Notes under the pieces: generated by a model
What the model was told of the DNA's origin: nothing
What the model saw: only the letters and a program-made list of their open reading frames with translations
Databases searched by the model: none
In this document: positions 16,746 through 25,102 of the stretch, in pieces
Numbering within the stretch: position 1 is the first letter of the stretch
Layout: each line of letters begins with the position of its first letter
Assembly: GCA_036381595.1 (NCBI GenBank)
Contig: DASVCN010000041.1
Location: forward strand, 143,773-207,772
Direction: 5' to 3'
DNA from: Trueperaceae bacterium
GTDB taxonomy: Bacteria > Deinococcota > Deinococci > Deinococcales > Trueperaceae
DNA length: 64,000 bases
Program-made: the position numbers and the translations under genes

Positions 16746-17677
16746 CAGGCGGCCATCCCTTCATCCCGATCACCGGACACGTCTGTGAGGGCGAGGAACG
16801 CATCTTCCAGTGCGGCACGGCCGACCTCTAGCGCGCCCAGTTCAGGGTCCTCGTCCAGCAACCTCCGCACTACTGGTTCGGCCCTCGTGGCAAGGATCTC
16901 CAGGGACTCTCCGATCATCCGAGCCGTCGTAACTCCTGGCCACGTCGCCACCGTTCCAGGTTCCACCCGGCTCACGCAGCGGATCCTGGCTCCGGCGGTC
17001 CTGCTCTTGATCTCCTCCTTCGTTCCCTGGGCGATCACCCGGCCGGCATCCAGCACGACGGCGCGGTCGGCGAGGGCGTCAGCCTCCTCCAGGTAGTGGG
17101 TGGTCAGTAGAACGGAGCGGCCTTCGCCGGTGAACTCCCGTACCTGGCGCCAGAAGGCGCGTCGCGACTCGACATCGAGTCCGACCGTTGGTTCGTCGAG
17201 GAAGAGCAGCCGGGGGTTTCCGCAGATGGCCAGCGCGAACAGCAGTCGCTGCCGCTGACCACCCGAGAGCCGGCCGAAGAGGCGTTCCTCGAACCCACCC
17301 AGTCCCGCCCTGCCGATGGTTTCCTCGAGAGGAAGCGGCCTCGGGTAGTAACTGGAGAAGAGGTCGACGAGCTCACGTACCCGGAGCGTATCGGGGACGC
17401 CGGACGACTGGAGCATGACGCCGACCCGGGCGCTGTTCTCGGGGTCGCGCGGATCGCCTCCGAAGAGCCGGACCCTCCCGACCGTGGGCCGGATGATCCC
17501 CAGGAGCAGGCTCACGAGGGTCGTCTTGCCCGCACCGTTAGGGCCCAGCAGGGCGACGACCTCGCCGGCGCCCATCTCGAAGTCGACGTCCGCAAGCGCC
17601 CGAACCGGGCCGTACGAGCGGCTCACCGCCGACATCGTGGCCATAGGTTCTGCACCGTCTACTGGTGTGATCGACAT
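16745..17677 (-). CDS. ABC-2 type transporter ATP-binding protein
   Basis: A 310-aa ATPase. Walker A is GPNGAGKT (~50), the Q-loop region is VMLQSSGVPDTL, the signature is LSGGQRQRL, Walker B is LLFLDEPTVGLD and the switch His is in TTHYLEEAD. The C-terminal ~90 residues are the extra domain usual in DrrA/CcmA-type exporters. Start ATG 17677 is set by a strong Shine-Dalgarno (AGAAGGAGG, 4 nt upstream); the longer frame is not needed. First gene of the exporter/two-component operon. Confidence 0.93.
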   Translation of the reverse strand: MSITPVDGAEPMATMSAVSRSYGPVRALADVDFEMGAGEVVALLGPNGAGKTTLVSLLLGIIRPTVGRVRLFGGDPRDPENSARVGVMLQSSGVPDTLRVRELVDLFSSYYPRPLPLEETIGRAGLGGFEERLFGRLSGGQRQRLLFALAICGNPRLLFLDEPTVGLDVESRRAFWRQVREFTGEGRSVLLTTHYLEEADALADRAVVLDAGRVIAQGTKEEIKSRTAGARIRCVSRVEPGTVATWPGVTTARMIGESLEILATRAEPVVRRLLDEDPELGALEVGRAALEDAFLALTDVSGDRDEGMAA

Positions 17678-17749
17678 GTTTCCTCCTTCTGCCCGAGCAT
17701 CCCCCACGATGGAGTTCCCGTAACATTGAGGGTCGTCATCAGCTCCGGT

Positions 17750-17761
17750 TGACAGTTGTCA
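17750..17761. promoter_or_regulatory. inverted repeat TGACA-GT-TGTCA upstream of the ABC exporter operon
   Basis: A short 5+2+5 inverted repeat lies about 75 nt upstream of the exporter ATPase start, between it and the interrupted M23 gene. It could be an operator, but short palindromes occur by chance and no second copy was found. Confidence 0.25.
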
Positions 17762-17777
17762 TATTTGCCGCACGCCG

Positions 17778-18437
17778 CTAGGGCGGCGGCCGGTCGATGA
17801 GCAGGGGGAGAGGGTCTATCGCGTTCCAGTCGCACCCGCCCTGGCCGCTAGCGTAGACGCCGAAGTGCAGGTGGGGCGGGGTACCGGCGGCGTTGCCGCT
17901 GTTGCCGACGTAACCGGGGACGGTGTCGTCGTCGACCCACTGACCCTCCCTTATGTCGGCGAAGCTGTCGAGATGGGCGTAGTAGTGGCGGTGACCGCCG
18001 GCTGCGACCACGATCACGACGTTCCCGCCCCGGCGCTGATCCCCGATCCGGTAGACGAAGCCCGGAGCGGCTGCCAGGACGGGCGTGCCCACGGGCGCGA
18101 AGATATCCTGGCCCTCGTGGGCACTGCCGCCGTCGCGGGGACCTCCCCAGGTGTCGGCTACAGATCTCACGCCCACTCAGGGTAGGGGCATCAGCAGGAC
18201 GGCGTCGGGCTCGGGCGGCACGGCGGCGACGTAGGCGGGGAAGACCTCACGGTAGCGGGCCCGCCGCGCCAGGTCGGGAGCTTCGGCCGGGTTCGTCGCT
18301 GTCACGGGTTCCTGGCGCCGTTCCCTCGCGGGGCAGGTGAAGGGAATCTGGGTCACGCCGTCGGGCAGCACCTGGCCCAGGGCAAGGTTGGGCGCTGCCA
18401 TACAGAGGCAGAGAAGAGCGCCCCGAAGCGATGGCAT
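17778..18437 (-). pseudogene. exported M23-family metallopeptidase interrupted by an in-frame TGA
   Basis: Two collinear open frames in the same reading frame are separated only by one TGA (18177-18179). The first part (87 codons from ATG 18437) has a signal-peptide-like start (MPSLRGALLCLCMAAPNLALG) and ends LLMPLP. The second (from GTG 18176, 132 aa) has VADTWGGPRDGGSAHEGQDIFAPVGTPV and HLHFG, the LytM/M23 zinc-binding pattern (His in HEGQD, HLH near the end; YYAHLDS in between). In related proteins these parts are continuous. A TACTAT hexamer 6 nt before ATG 18437 supports the start. It may be a real nonsense mutation or a sequencing error; the second part could still be translated from its GTG. 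Confidence 0.7.
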
Positions 18438-18443
18438 GCCCAG

Positions 18444-18449
18444 ATAGTA
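18444..18449 (-). promoter_or_regulatory. -10 hexamer TACTAT, leaderless-type, for the M23 gene
   Basis: On the minus strand TACTAT, then 6 nt (CTGGGC), then ATG 18437. No Shine-Dalgarno is present. Confidence 0.5.
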
Positions 18450-18584
18450 GGGCATCGGGGGGTCGTTCCGTGGTAGCGACCGGTGGTGCCGGATGCGGGG
18501 AGCCGCCACTCCTGCCGACGCTCAGCGCTAGAATCTGCCATCTGACGGGAGCACCGCAGTCAGCAGAAGGGATCGTGGGAAGCG

Positions 18585-18977
18585 ATGATCGACTTCGTCG
18601 GCACCATTTCAGTGTTCGTCAAGGACCAGGACCGCGCCAAGGCCTTCTACACGGAGAAGCTGGGCTTCGAGCTGAAGGTGGAGGCTCCGCTAGGCCCGGG
18701 TTCGAGCGCGAGGTGGATAGCCGTCGCGCCGCCTGCCGGGCAAACGGAACTGATCCTCTACCTGATGGACGAGAACTGGCAGCATTACGCTCAGACGATG
18801 GGCAAGACACAGTCGATCACGCTCGCCGTGACCGACATGAAGTCGACGCACGAGGAGCTGCTCGAGCGGGGAGTGAAGTTCCTGCACGACCCCGACCCCC
18901 AGCCGTGGGGAACCTACGCGACGATAGAAGACTCCGAAGGCAACAGGTTGATGCTGGTCGAGCAGCGCGGCGGCTGA
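18585..18977 (+). CDS. VOC (glyoxalase/bleomycin-resistance fold) protein
   Basis: A 130-aa vicinal oxygen chelate protein with two beta-alpha-beta-beta-beta halves: TISVFVKDQDRAKAFYTEKLGFEL in the first and LAVTDMKSTHEELLERGVKF...TYATIEDSEGNRLMLVEQ in the second. Usual metal ligands (His/Glu on the strands) are only partly evident; Glu near the C-terminus (VEQ) is in place. No Shine-Dalgarno was recognised. Function cannot be specified: members include lyases, dioxygenases and antibiotic-binding proteins. Confidence 0.85.
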   Translation: MIDFVGTISVFVKDQDRAKAFYTEKLGFELKVEAPLGPGSSARWIAVAPPAGQTELILYLMDENWQHYAQTMGKTQSITLAVTDMKSTHEELLERGVKFLHDPDPQPWGTYATIEDSEGNRLMLVEQRGG

Positions 18978-19068
18978 CTACGCCTCCTCGCGAACGACCT
19001 CGTGAACGTCCCCGAGACCAGGCTTTCTGTCATTCGGGAGTGCCGATCAGGTGCGAGAGCGCGGGCGT

Positions 19069-19542
19069 TCAGCCGCTTCGCCCGATGAGCCAGACGAGTT
19101 CTTCGGGCGTTTCGATGACGTAGAGGAGGATCGTTCCGCCCTCCATATCTGCGAAGATGTGCCGGGTATGAGTCTCATCGCCTACCGTTCGCTCGCTTCG
19201 GCTCTGCTGGAAGTAGCCGGCCAGGGCGAAACTGTTGGTCAGCTGGTGGACTTGAGCCGGGAACAGTCGTGCGGCCACTCCGCGAGCCGTGTAAGCCTCC
19301 CAATCGCCGTAAGCGCCGGCGCCCTCGACCTTGGCGAGGAGCGACGGTGGGATCTGACCCATGACCCGGTAGCTGCCAGAGGGCAACCGGATGGCGGGAT
19401 CGAGTTGTGCCGATGCCGCAGCGACGGTGACGACCTCGGCAAGGAGCTGGGCGCAGGCGGTGCCGCCGACGACGGTCAGGATCAGGGCCGCTGCGAGCGT
19501 ACGCTGGATGCGCGGGATGGACACTTTCCGGCTTCTCGGCAT
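19069..19542 (-). CDS. hypothetical exported protein
   Basis: A 157-aa protein of unknown family. The start is set at MPRSRKVSIP because a TACTCT hexamer lies 6 nt upstream; 16 further in-frame codons upstream are possible. The N-terminus has basic residues, a hydrophobic stretch (LAAALILTVVGG) and TACAQ, consistent with a signal peptide or lipoprotein signal. The mature part has no recognised motif; a Gly/Ala-rich section is followed by a predicted beta-rich end (GGTILLYVIETPEELVWLIG). It is convergent with the VOC gene. Confidence 0.55.
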   Translation of the reverse strand: MPRSRKVSIPRIQRTLAAALILTVVGGTACAQLLAEVVTVAAASAQLDPAIRLPSGSYRVMGQIPPSLLAKVEGAGAYGDWEAYTARGVAARLFPAQVHQLTNSFALAGYFQQSRSERTVGDETHTRHIFADMEGGTILLYVIETPEELVWLIGRSG

Positions 19543-19548
19543 GGGCAG

Positions 19549-19554
19549 AGAGTA
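19549..19554 (-). promoter_or_regulatory. -10 hexamer TACTCT, leaderless-type, for the exported hypothetical
   Basis: On the minus strand TACTCT, then 6 nt (CTGCCC), then ATG 19542. It decides the start of this gene. Confidence 0.45.
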
Positions 19555-19670
19555 GAGCAGGACCGGGCTGCGTGGCATGAGGAAGTTCATCCCGGTCGTC
19601 CCGACCGGCCTGCACCATCCAGGTGCGCTGGCCGGGGAGGCGGGCTTCCCGAAGGAGGGAGGGGCAAGGC

Positions 19671-20021
19671 TTGAGAGTCATACCGACACTCGTCCACGGA
19701 GTAGTCGACTACGTCGTGGCTGCTCTGCTGTTAGCGGCGCCGTGGCTGCTTGGGTTCTCCCGAGGGGGTGCCGAGACCTGGGTGACCGTCGCTTTCGGCG
19801 TCGGCGTACTTCTCTACAGTTCGGTCACCGACTACGAGGTCGGCGTCTGGCGGCGCCTGGCCATGCCGGGCCACCTGGGCCTGGACCTGTTCACAGGAGT
19901 GCTGCTCGGACTCTCACCCTGGCTCTTCGCTTTCGCCGACACCATCCGGTGGCCACACCTGGTCATCGGACTCTTCTCGATCGTCGCTTCGCTCACCACC
20001 CGCGCCGTTCCTGAAAGCTAG
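19671..20021 (+). CDS. SPW-repeat-like small membrane protein
   Basis: A 116-aa protein with four hydrophobic segments arranged as two similar pairs; VDYVVAALLLAAPWLLGF and LDLFTGVLLGLSPWLFAF both carry the 'xPWxxGF/AF' turn typical of SPW repeat proteins. Start TTG at 19671, with GGAGGGG 8 nt upstream; a longer frame from 19623 is less likely. Unknown function, inner membrane. Confidence 0.7.
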   Translation: MRVIPTLVHGVVDYVVAALLLAAPWLLGFSRGGAETWVTVAFGVGVLLYSSVTDYEVGVWRRLAMPGHLGLDLFTGVLLGLSPWLFAFADTIRWPHLVIGLFSIVASLTTRAVPES

Positions 20022-20075
20022 TCGCCGCGTCGTGTTATCAAGTCCGGGGCCACGGGGAGGGCGGGCTGGAGGGAA

Positions 20076-20185
20076 ATGATCGACTACATCTGGCGAACCG
20101 TGCTACTGGTCCGCACGACGGACACTTCGCGGGCCTCTACGGGAACGAGATAGTGCTCGTCGAACCGGAAGAGGTCTCTTCATGA
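20076..20185 (+). pseudogene. possible VOC-family gene remnant (internal deletion)
   Basis: An ATG at 20076 opens with MIDYIWRTVLLV, a typical VOC N-terminus, but stops after 25 codons. In another frame the same short stretch ends with YGNEIVLVEPEEVSS, a typical VOC C-terminus (GNEI-x-L-x-E), whose TGA overlaps the next gene's ATG by 4 nt. The simplest reading is a VOC gene that lost its middle and its frame, leaving both ends and the translational overlap. Confidence 0.4.
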
Positions 20186-20547
20186 ACGATCTTCGAGTAA
20201 ACACCGTCTTCATCCCGGTGAGCGACATGGAGCGATCCCGAGCCTGGTACGAGCGGGTGCTCGGACTGGAGGCGGTAGCCGACTGGGGTGAATACCTCGA
20301 CATGCGCTTCCTGGCCGGCTCCTCTGAGCAAGCCACTATCACGCTGCACCGGGTCGACGAGGTCCCGCCCCCCGGGACGGACGACTTCAACCTCACTTCC
20401 CCGCAGCCGGAGCGAGTGCGGCGAGAGCTGGCGGAGATGGGGGAGCGGGTGACGGAGCCGAAGGCGCTCGGGGAGTTCGTCTACTTCGAACTGCTCGACC
20501 CGGACGGTAACGAGATCTCCATAATCGGACGGGCCGCCGGCCGCTGA
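20182..20547 (+). CDS. VOC (glyoxalase/bleomycin-resistance fold) protein
   Basis: A 121-aa protein starting VNTVFIPVSDMERSRAWYERVLGLEAVADWGEYLDMRF and ending YFELLDPDGNEISIIGR, matching both halves of the VOC fold. The Glu and Asp of the final strand (FELLDPDGNEI) fit the metal-site and turn positions of the family. Its ATG overlaps the stop of an apparent VOC remnant by 4 nt, suggesting an earlier tandem pair. Substrate unknown. Confidence 0.85.
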   Translation: MNDLRVNTVFIPVSDMERSRAWYERVLGLEAVADWGEYLDMRFLAGSSEQATITLHRVDEVPPPGTDDFNLTSPQPERVRRELAEMGERVTEPKALGEFVYFELLDPDGNEISIIGRAAGR

Positions 20548-20566
20548 AACAGCGACGTTGGTGACG

Positions 20567-20572
20567 TAATAT
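20567..20572 (+). promoter_or_regulatory. -10 hexamer TAATAT, leaderless-type, for the Gfo/Idh/MocA gene
   Basis: TAATAT, then 6 nt (CGCCGC), then the ATG at 20579. CTGAAA lies 17 nt upstream and may be a weak -35. There is no Shine-Dalgarno. This probably starts the transcript of the following uptake cluster. Confidence 0.55.
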
Positions 20573-20578
20573 CGCCGC

Positions 20579-21640
20579 ATGCCTAAACGCTTGCGGGTCG
20601 CACTCATAGGGGCGGGCCGGATCGGAGCCGGGCACGCCCGTCGGCTGGCATCGATCCCGGACTGTCAGCTCGTCACCGTCGTCGACAACGATATGGAGCG
20701 GGCGAGGCAGGTCGCGCAGCCTCTCGGCGCCGGCTTCTCCACCGACTACCGGGAGGTTCTCGCCGACCGCGATGTGGACGCGGTTGCGATCGCGACCCAG
20801 GTGGGCAGCCACGTAGAACTGGCGGTGGCGGCTGCCCAAACCGGCAAGCCGTTCTTCGTCGAGAAGCCTCTCGCTCACGATCTCGAGGCAGGGTGGCGGG
20901 TGGTCGAAGCGGTGGAACGAACAGGAACTCCAGCCATGGTGGGATTCCATCGGCGTTTCGACCCTCCTTACGTGGAGGCGCGCAAGCGGCTCCGCTCCGG
21001 GGAGCTCGGACGCCTCGAGGGGTACCGAGCGGTCGCCCGGGATCCATATCCACCCGCCCTCGAATACCTCATCACCAGTGGCGACCTCCTGGTCGACATG
21101 GGCATCCACGACCTCGACTGCGCTCGCTTCCTGGTCGGCGAGGTCGCAGAGGTGAGCGCCATCGGTTCGGCCCTCGCAGTGCCGGAACTGGCACCGCACG
21201 GCCTGTTCGACACGGCCGTGGCTACTCTGCGTTTCGAGAACGGGGCAGTAGGCACGCTCGAGGTCGCACTACGCACCGCCTACGGTTACGAGATACGCAC
21301 CGAAGTGCTCGGTGAGCGCGGCAGGCTCCACCTGGAGATCGACCGCCAGCCCGACCTCCTGGTCTACGACGAGCGGGGCGGCGGCTTCGACCGGCCCCGG
21401 AGCTTCGAGGAGCGCTTCGGACCCGCCTATCAGCGCGAACTGGAGGCGTTCGTCTCCAACGTACTCGAGGACGTTCCCCTCGATCCGGCGCCACGCGAGG
21501 CGTGGTTGAGCCTGCGGCTCGCACTGGCAGCCCAGCACTCGCTCAAGGGCGGCGAGACGGTGAGGGTCGAGGAGTTCGCTCCCCTGCCCTCGGGCGGCGC
21601 CACCTCGCCGGGCAGCACATCCGGCGCGAATCTGAATTGA
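20579..21640 (+). CDS. Gfo/Idh/MocA-family oxidoreductase (inositol 2-dehydrogenase-like)
   Basis: A 353-aa NAD(P)-dependent sugar or polyol dehydrogenase. The Rossmann motif is IGAGRIGAGHARRL, the family EKP is FVEKPLAHDLE (~98), and GFHRRFDP and the catalytic DMGIHDLDCARFLVG (Asp and His) follow, as in inositol dehydrogenases. A low-complexity tail (SGGATSPGSTSG) ends the protein. It heads a cluster with an ABC importer and a HAD phosphatase and lies 7 kb from the iol operon, so an inositol-type substrate is plausible. A second, more standard IolG occurs at 29861. Confidence 0.9.
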   Translation: MPKRLRVALIGAGRIGAGHARRLASIPDCQLVTVVDNDMERARQVAQPLGAGFSTDYREVLADRDVDAVAIATQVGSHVELAVAAAQTGKPFFVEKPLAHDLEAGWRVVEAVERTGTPAMVGFHRRFDPPYVEARKRLRSGELGRLEGYRAVARDPYPPALEYLITSGDLLVDMGIHDLDCARFLVGEVAEVSAIGSALAVPELAPHGLFDTAVATLRFENGAVGTLEVALRTAYGYEIRTEVLGERGRLHLEIDRQPDLLVYDERGGGFDRPRSFEERFGPAYQRELEAFVSNVLEDVPLDPAPREAWLSLRLALAAQHSLKGGETVRVEEFAPLPSGGATSPGSTSGANLN

Positions 21641-21736
21641 CACCCGCCGGGGACCGTCTTATCCTGCTCCTGTAGCCATAAACGAATACCATCAACGCGT
21701 CGGAAAGTAGGGGCCTCGAGTCCCCTGGAGGTAACG

Positions 21737-22744
21737 ATGAAGCGTATTACCCTCGTAGCGGCCATCCTTCTCCTGCTGAGCGGCGCAGCCATGGCGCAGA
21801 CCCTGAACGTGCTGTGCAGCCCCGACCTGGCCTGGTGCGAAGCGCTGGGACCGGCCTACGAAGAGGCGACCGGCAACGAACTGGAGTTCGTCCGGCTGAG
21901 CTCGAGCGAGGCGCTTGCCCGCATCCGTGCCGAAGCCGCCAACCCGGTGTTCGACGTTTGGTTCGGGGGTACCGGCGATCCGCACCTGGTGGCGTTCAAC
22001 GAGGGCCTCACCGAGTTCTACAAGCCGTCCAGTTGGGACCAGCTCATCCCCAGCCTCACCCGGGCGGTAGGTGAGACCTACATCCCGCTCTACACGGGCG
22101 CCATCGGTTTCACCGTGAACGAGGGCGTGCTGGAGGAGGAAGGCCTCGAAGTCCCGCGCTGCTGGGAGGACCTCACCGACCCCGGCTTCAAGAACCTGCT
22201 CGCCATGCCCGACCCCAACTCCTCGGGCACCGCCTACACGATCATCGCGACGCTCGTGCAGATCATGGGCGAGGAGCAGGCGTTCGAGTATCTGGCCGCG
22301 CTCCACCAGAACATCCAGCAGTACACCCGGTCGGGGAGCGCCCCTGGCCAACTGGCCGGTCGCGGTGATGTCGCGGTCGCGATCCAGTTCATGCACGACG
22401 GGGTCAAGTTCGCCCAGGAAGGGTTCCCGGTAACCACCGTCGCTCCATGCGAGGGCACCGGCTACGAGATCGGCGGGCTCAGCCTCATCGCCAATGCGCC
22501 TCACCGCGACGCCGCCATCGAGTTCATCGAATGGGCCCTCACGCCCGAGGCGCAGACGATCGCAGCGCAGCAGGGCAACTCGTTCCAGATCCAGTCGAAT
22601 CAGGCGACCCCGGTACACCCGGCTTCGCCGCAGCTGAGCGAGATCAACCTGATCGACTACGACTTCGAGAAGTACGGCAGCCCCGAGGTGCGCGACAGCC
22701 TCGTGCAACGCTGGACGAACGAGATCTTCCCACTGCCCCGCTGA
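21737..22744 (+). CDS. ABC transporter substrate-binding protein (Fe3+/sugar-phosphate AfuA/FbpA type)
   Basis: A 335-aa exported binding protein with a clear signal peptide (MKRITLVAAILLLLSGAAMAQ, cleaved near 21) and TGGAGG Shine-Dalgarno. Body motifs (DVWFGGTGDPHLVAFNEGL, GAIGFTVNEGVL, MPDPNSSGTAYTII, GYEIGGLSLIANAPHRDAA) match class II binding proteins of the iron(III)/hexose-phosphate/phosphonate group. The two-tyrosine iron site of FbpA is not apparent (the end reads NLIDYDFEKYG), so a non-iron ligand such as a sugar or inositol phosphate is possible. It precedes its permease and ATPase. Confidence 0.88.
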   Translation: MKRITLVAAILLLLSGAAMAQTLNVLCSPDLAWCEALGPAYEEATGNELEFVRLSSSEALARIRAEAANPVFDVWFGGTGDPHLVAFNEGLTEFYKPSSWDQLIPSLTRAVGETYIPLYTGAIGFTVNEGVLEEEGLEVPRCWEDLTDPGFKNLLAMPDPNSSGTAYTIIATLVQIMGEEQAFEYLAALHQNIQQYTRSGSAPGQLAGRGDVAVAIQFMHDGVKFAQEGFPVTTVAPCEGTGYEIGGLSLIANAPHRDAAIEFIEWALTPEAQTIAAQQGNSFQIQSNQATPVHPASPQLSEINLIDYDFEKYGSPEVRDSLVQRWTNEIFPLPR

Positions 22745-22860
22745 GCACGAACACCTGAGCAGTCGGCGTCCCTTCCCGGAACTACCGGGCGGGGGCGCCT
22801 CACGATTTTCGAGGGCTTGCGCTTTCGAGGGAGTCCGCCGCAAACCGACAGGAGCAGCAG

Positions 22861-25077
22861 TTGGCCGTCAGCACGATCTCCAAGTCACGTTCCCTCACCC
22901 GCAGAAGTTCGGCCTGGATCTTCGCGCTAGTCGGCCTCGCAGCCTTCCTTGCGCTACCGTTCGGGCGGCCCGACCGCCCCTTCTTCGATATCGAACCGGC
23001 CCTGCGGCCCTGGAACATCGACTCGCCCTGGCTCTGGCTGGTCCCGCTGATGGCCATCGTCGCTCTGGTCGCCTCGTTCGTTCCCGCCGAACCCCCACGC
23101 CGCGGCAACGCGCTCGCCGCCGCCGGACTCGTGGGCTTCGTCGCGGGCGTGGGCTGGCTGATCGCCACCGGCGTCCCCTTCGGTTTGGGGGCGCTAATCT
23201 CGCTGCCTGCCCTGGTGGTAGTGAGCGGCTACGGACTCAGCCTCTCCGGGCGCATACAGGGCGACCCGTTCATCGCCTCGTGCATCCTCTTCGTGGGTCT
23301 GCTGATCGTCCTTCTGATCATCTACCCACTCTTCATGGTGCTGCAGGCGGCCGTCTATATCGATGGCCGCTTCACCTTCGACAAGATCATCGCTACCGTC
23401 AACAGCCCGCGCTTCCTGTTCATCAGCAACCCGTACACGGCTCGCAACGAACCGGCTCTGATCGGTTACTTCAGCGCGGGGGGCGCGGCCGCCGGCTTCC
23501 TCTGGCCGATACTGCGCAACGCCCGGCTGGCCCGTATCGTTCTGGGTGGCCTGCTGGGAGCCGTTGGCGGCCTTGCGCTGGGTCTCGCGCTCTTCGCTCG
23601 CGGAGCGATCGTCACCAGCATGACGCTCGCCGTCGTCGTCGCCACCGTGGCTACGATCCTTGGATTCGGTTTCGCCCTGCTGGGACAACGAACCCGGTCG
23701 GGGCTTGTCCGGCGCACCCTGGGAGCGGTCAGCCTCCTCCCGATCATCACTCCACCGTTCATCCTGGCGTTCGCCATGATCTTCCTGCTGGGTCGGCGAG
23801 GACTCCTCACCCACGACATCCTCGGGATGTCAAGCAGCTGGATCTTCGGCATGTCGGGAGTTGCGCTGGCGCAGATACTCGCCTTCACGCCGATCGCCTA
23901 CCTGGTCATCCAGGGCTCGGTCGCCGGCCTCAACGCCGCCCTCGAGGAGGCCTCCACTACCCTCGGCGCGAGCCGTTGGCACACCTTCCGCACGATCACC
24001 TGGCCGCTGGTGCGGCCGGCGCTGGCCAACGCCTTCCTGCTCAGCGTCATCGAATCGTTCGCCGACTTCGGCAACCCGCTGATCCTGGGCGGTGACCGCA
24101 ACTATCTGGCAACCGAGGTGTTCGCCTCCTTCTCGGCCCGCTTCGATCCCGGTGAGGCCGCCGTCTACGGCGTATTCCTGCTGATCATCGTGCTGCTGGT
24201 GTTCTACGCGCAGTCCCGGTGGCTCGGGCAGAGCTCGTTCGTAACCGTGACCGGCAAGCCTTCGCGGGGAGGCTTCAGCCCGCTGCCGCGGTTCCTCGAG
24301 GGTCTGCTGCTGGCGGGCTTCCTCATCTGGGCCCTCGCGGTCATCGGCCTCTACGCCTCGATCGTCTACGGGTCGTTCGTCAAACTGTGGGGCGTGGACT
24401 CGACCATCACGCTGGAGCATTGGCGCGACCTGGGCAATGCCGGTATCCCGGTCTTCCTCTACACCGCGCGGATCGCCGCCATCAGCGCCGTTCCGGCAGC
24501 CCTCATCGGCTTCCTCATCGCCTATCTGGTGGTCAGACAGAACTTCTGGGGGCGGAGGTTCCTCGAGTTCGGTTCGATGCTATCGTTCGCCACGCCGGGA
24601 ACGGTGATGGGCGTCGCCTACATCCTCGCCTTCAACACCGGCCCGTGGCTCCTCACTTCGACGGCCACCATCATCGTGCTGGCGTTCATCTTCCGGAACA
24701 TGCCGGTCGCCATCCGAGGCGGCGTTGCCGGCCTCGCGCAAGTGGACCCTAGTCTCGAGGAGGCTTCGACGACACTGGGGGCCAGCTCGAGCCGCACCCT
24801 GCGAACGATCCTGGTGCCGCTCCTGATCATCCCCCTCATCGGTGGACTCATCTTCGCCTTCGTGCGGGCGATGACCGCCATCAGCCAGGTGATCTTCGTG
24901 GTCAGTCCCGGCAACATGCTAACGACCGTGCTGCTGCTCGGCTGGGTCGAGCAGGGTCAGACGGGCCGGGCTGCGGCGATGGGTACTCTCTTGATAGTCT
25001 CCATGCTCACGGTGATCCTGCTGCTGATGCTCCTCACCCGCAAACGGGGATTCGCTCCGGGCGAGGTGGTGCCATGA
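22861..25077 (+). CDS. ABC transporter permease, fused double-domain (AfuB/FbpB type)
   Basis: A 738-aa membrane protein with two copies of the binding-protein-dependent transport domain. The EAA-type loop appears twice: ALEEASTTLGASRWHTFRTITWPLVRPAL (~360-390) and SLEEASTTLGASSSRTLRTILVPLLI (~635-660). About 14 hydrophobic segments are visible, including extra N-terminal ones. Start TTG with AGGAG about 7 nt upstream. The fused form needs no second permease, as in FbpB and PhnU. It lies between its binding protein and its ATPase. Confidence 0.93.
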   Translation: MAVSTISKSRSLTRRSSAWIFALVGLAAFLALPFGRPDRPFFDIEPALRPWNIDSPWLWLVPLMAIVALVASFVPAEPPRRGNALAAAGLVGFVAGVGWLIATGVPFGLGALISLPALVVVSGYGLSLSGRIQGDPFIASCILFVGLLIVLLIIYPLFMVLQAAVYIDGRFTFDKIIATVNSPRFLFISNPYTARNEPALIGYFSAGGAAAGFLWPILRNARLARIVLGGLLGAVGGLALGLALFARGAIVTSMTLAVVVATVATILGFGFALLGQRTRSGLVRRTLGAVSLLPIITPPFILAFAMIFLLGRRGLLTHDILGMSSSWIFGMSGVALAQILAFTPIAYLVIQGSVAGLNAALEEASTTLGASRWHTFRTITWPLVRPALANAFLLSVIESFADFGNPLILGGDRNYLATEVFASFSARFDPGEAAVYGVFLLIIVLLVFYAQSRWLGQSSFVTVTGKPSRGGFSPLPRFLEGLLLAGFLIWALAVIGLYASIVYGSFVKLWGVDSTITLEHWRDLGNAGIPVFLYTARIAAISAVPAALIGFLIAYLVVRQNFWGRRFLEFGSMLSFATPGTVMGVAYILAFNTGPWLLTSTATIIVLAFIFRNMPVAIRGGVAGLAQVDPSLEEASTTLGASSSRTLRTILVPLLIIPLIGGLIFAFVRAMTAISQVIFVVSPGNMLTTVLLLGWVEQGQTGRAAAMGTLLIVSMLTVILLLMLLTRKRGFAPGEVVP

Positions 25078-25102
25078 CCCCTTCGGACAGAGAGGTGTTC
25101 GC

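Noticed and set aside
17778..18437. Selenocysteine or recoded TGA in the M23 gene
   Set aside because: No SECIS-like structure was recognised, Sec is not expected in M23 peptidases, and TGA terminates many genes here.
21737..25077. Dedicated ferric iron importer (FbpABC)
   Set aside because: The family resemblance is real, but neighbours are a sugar-type dehydrogenase and a HAD phosphatase and no clear iron-binding tyrosine pair was seen, so iron was not asserted.
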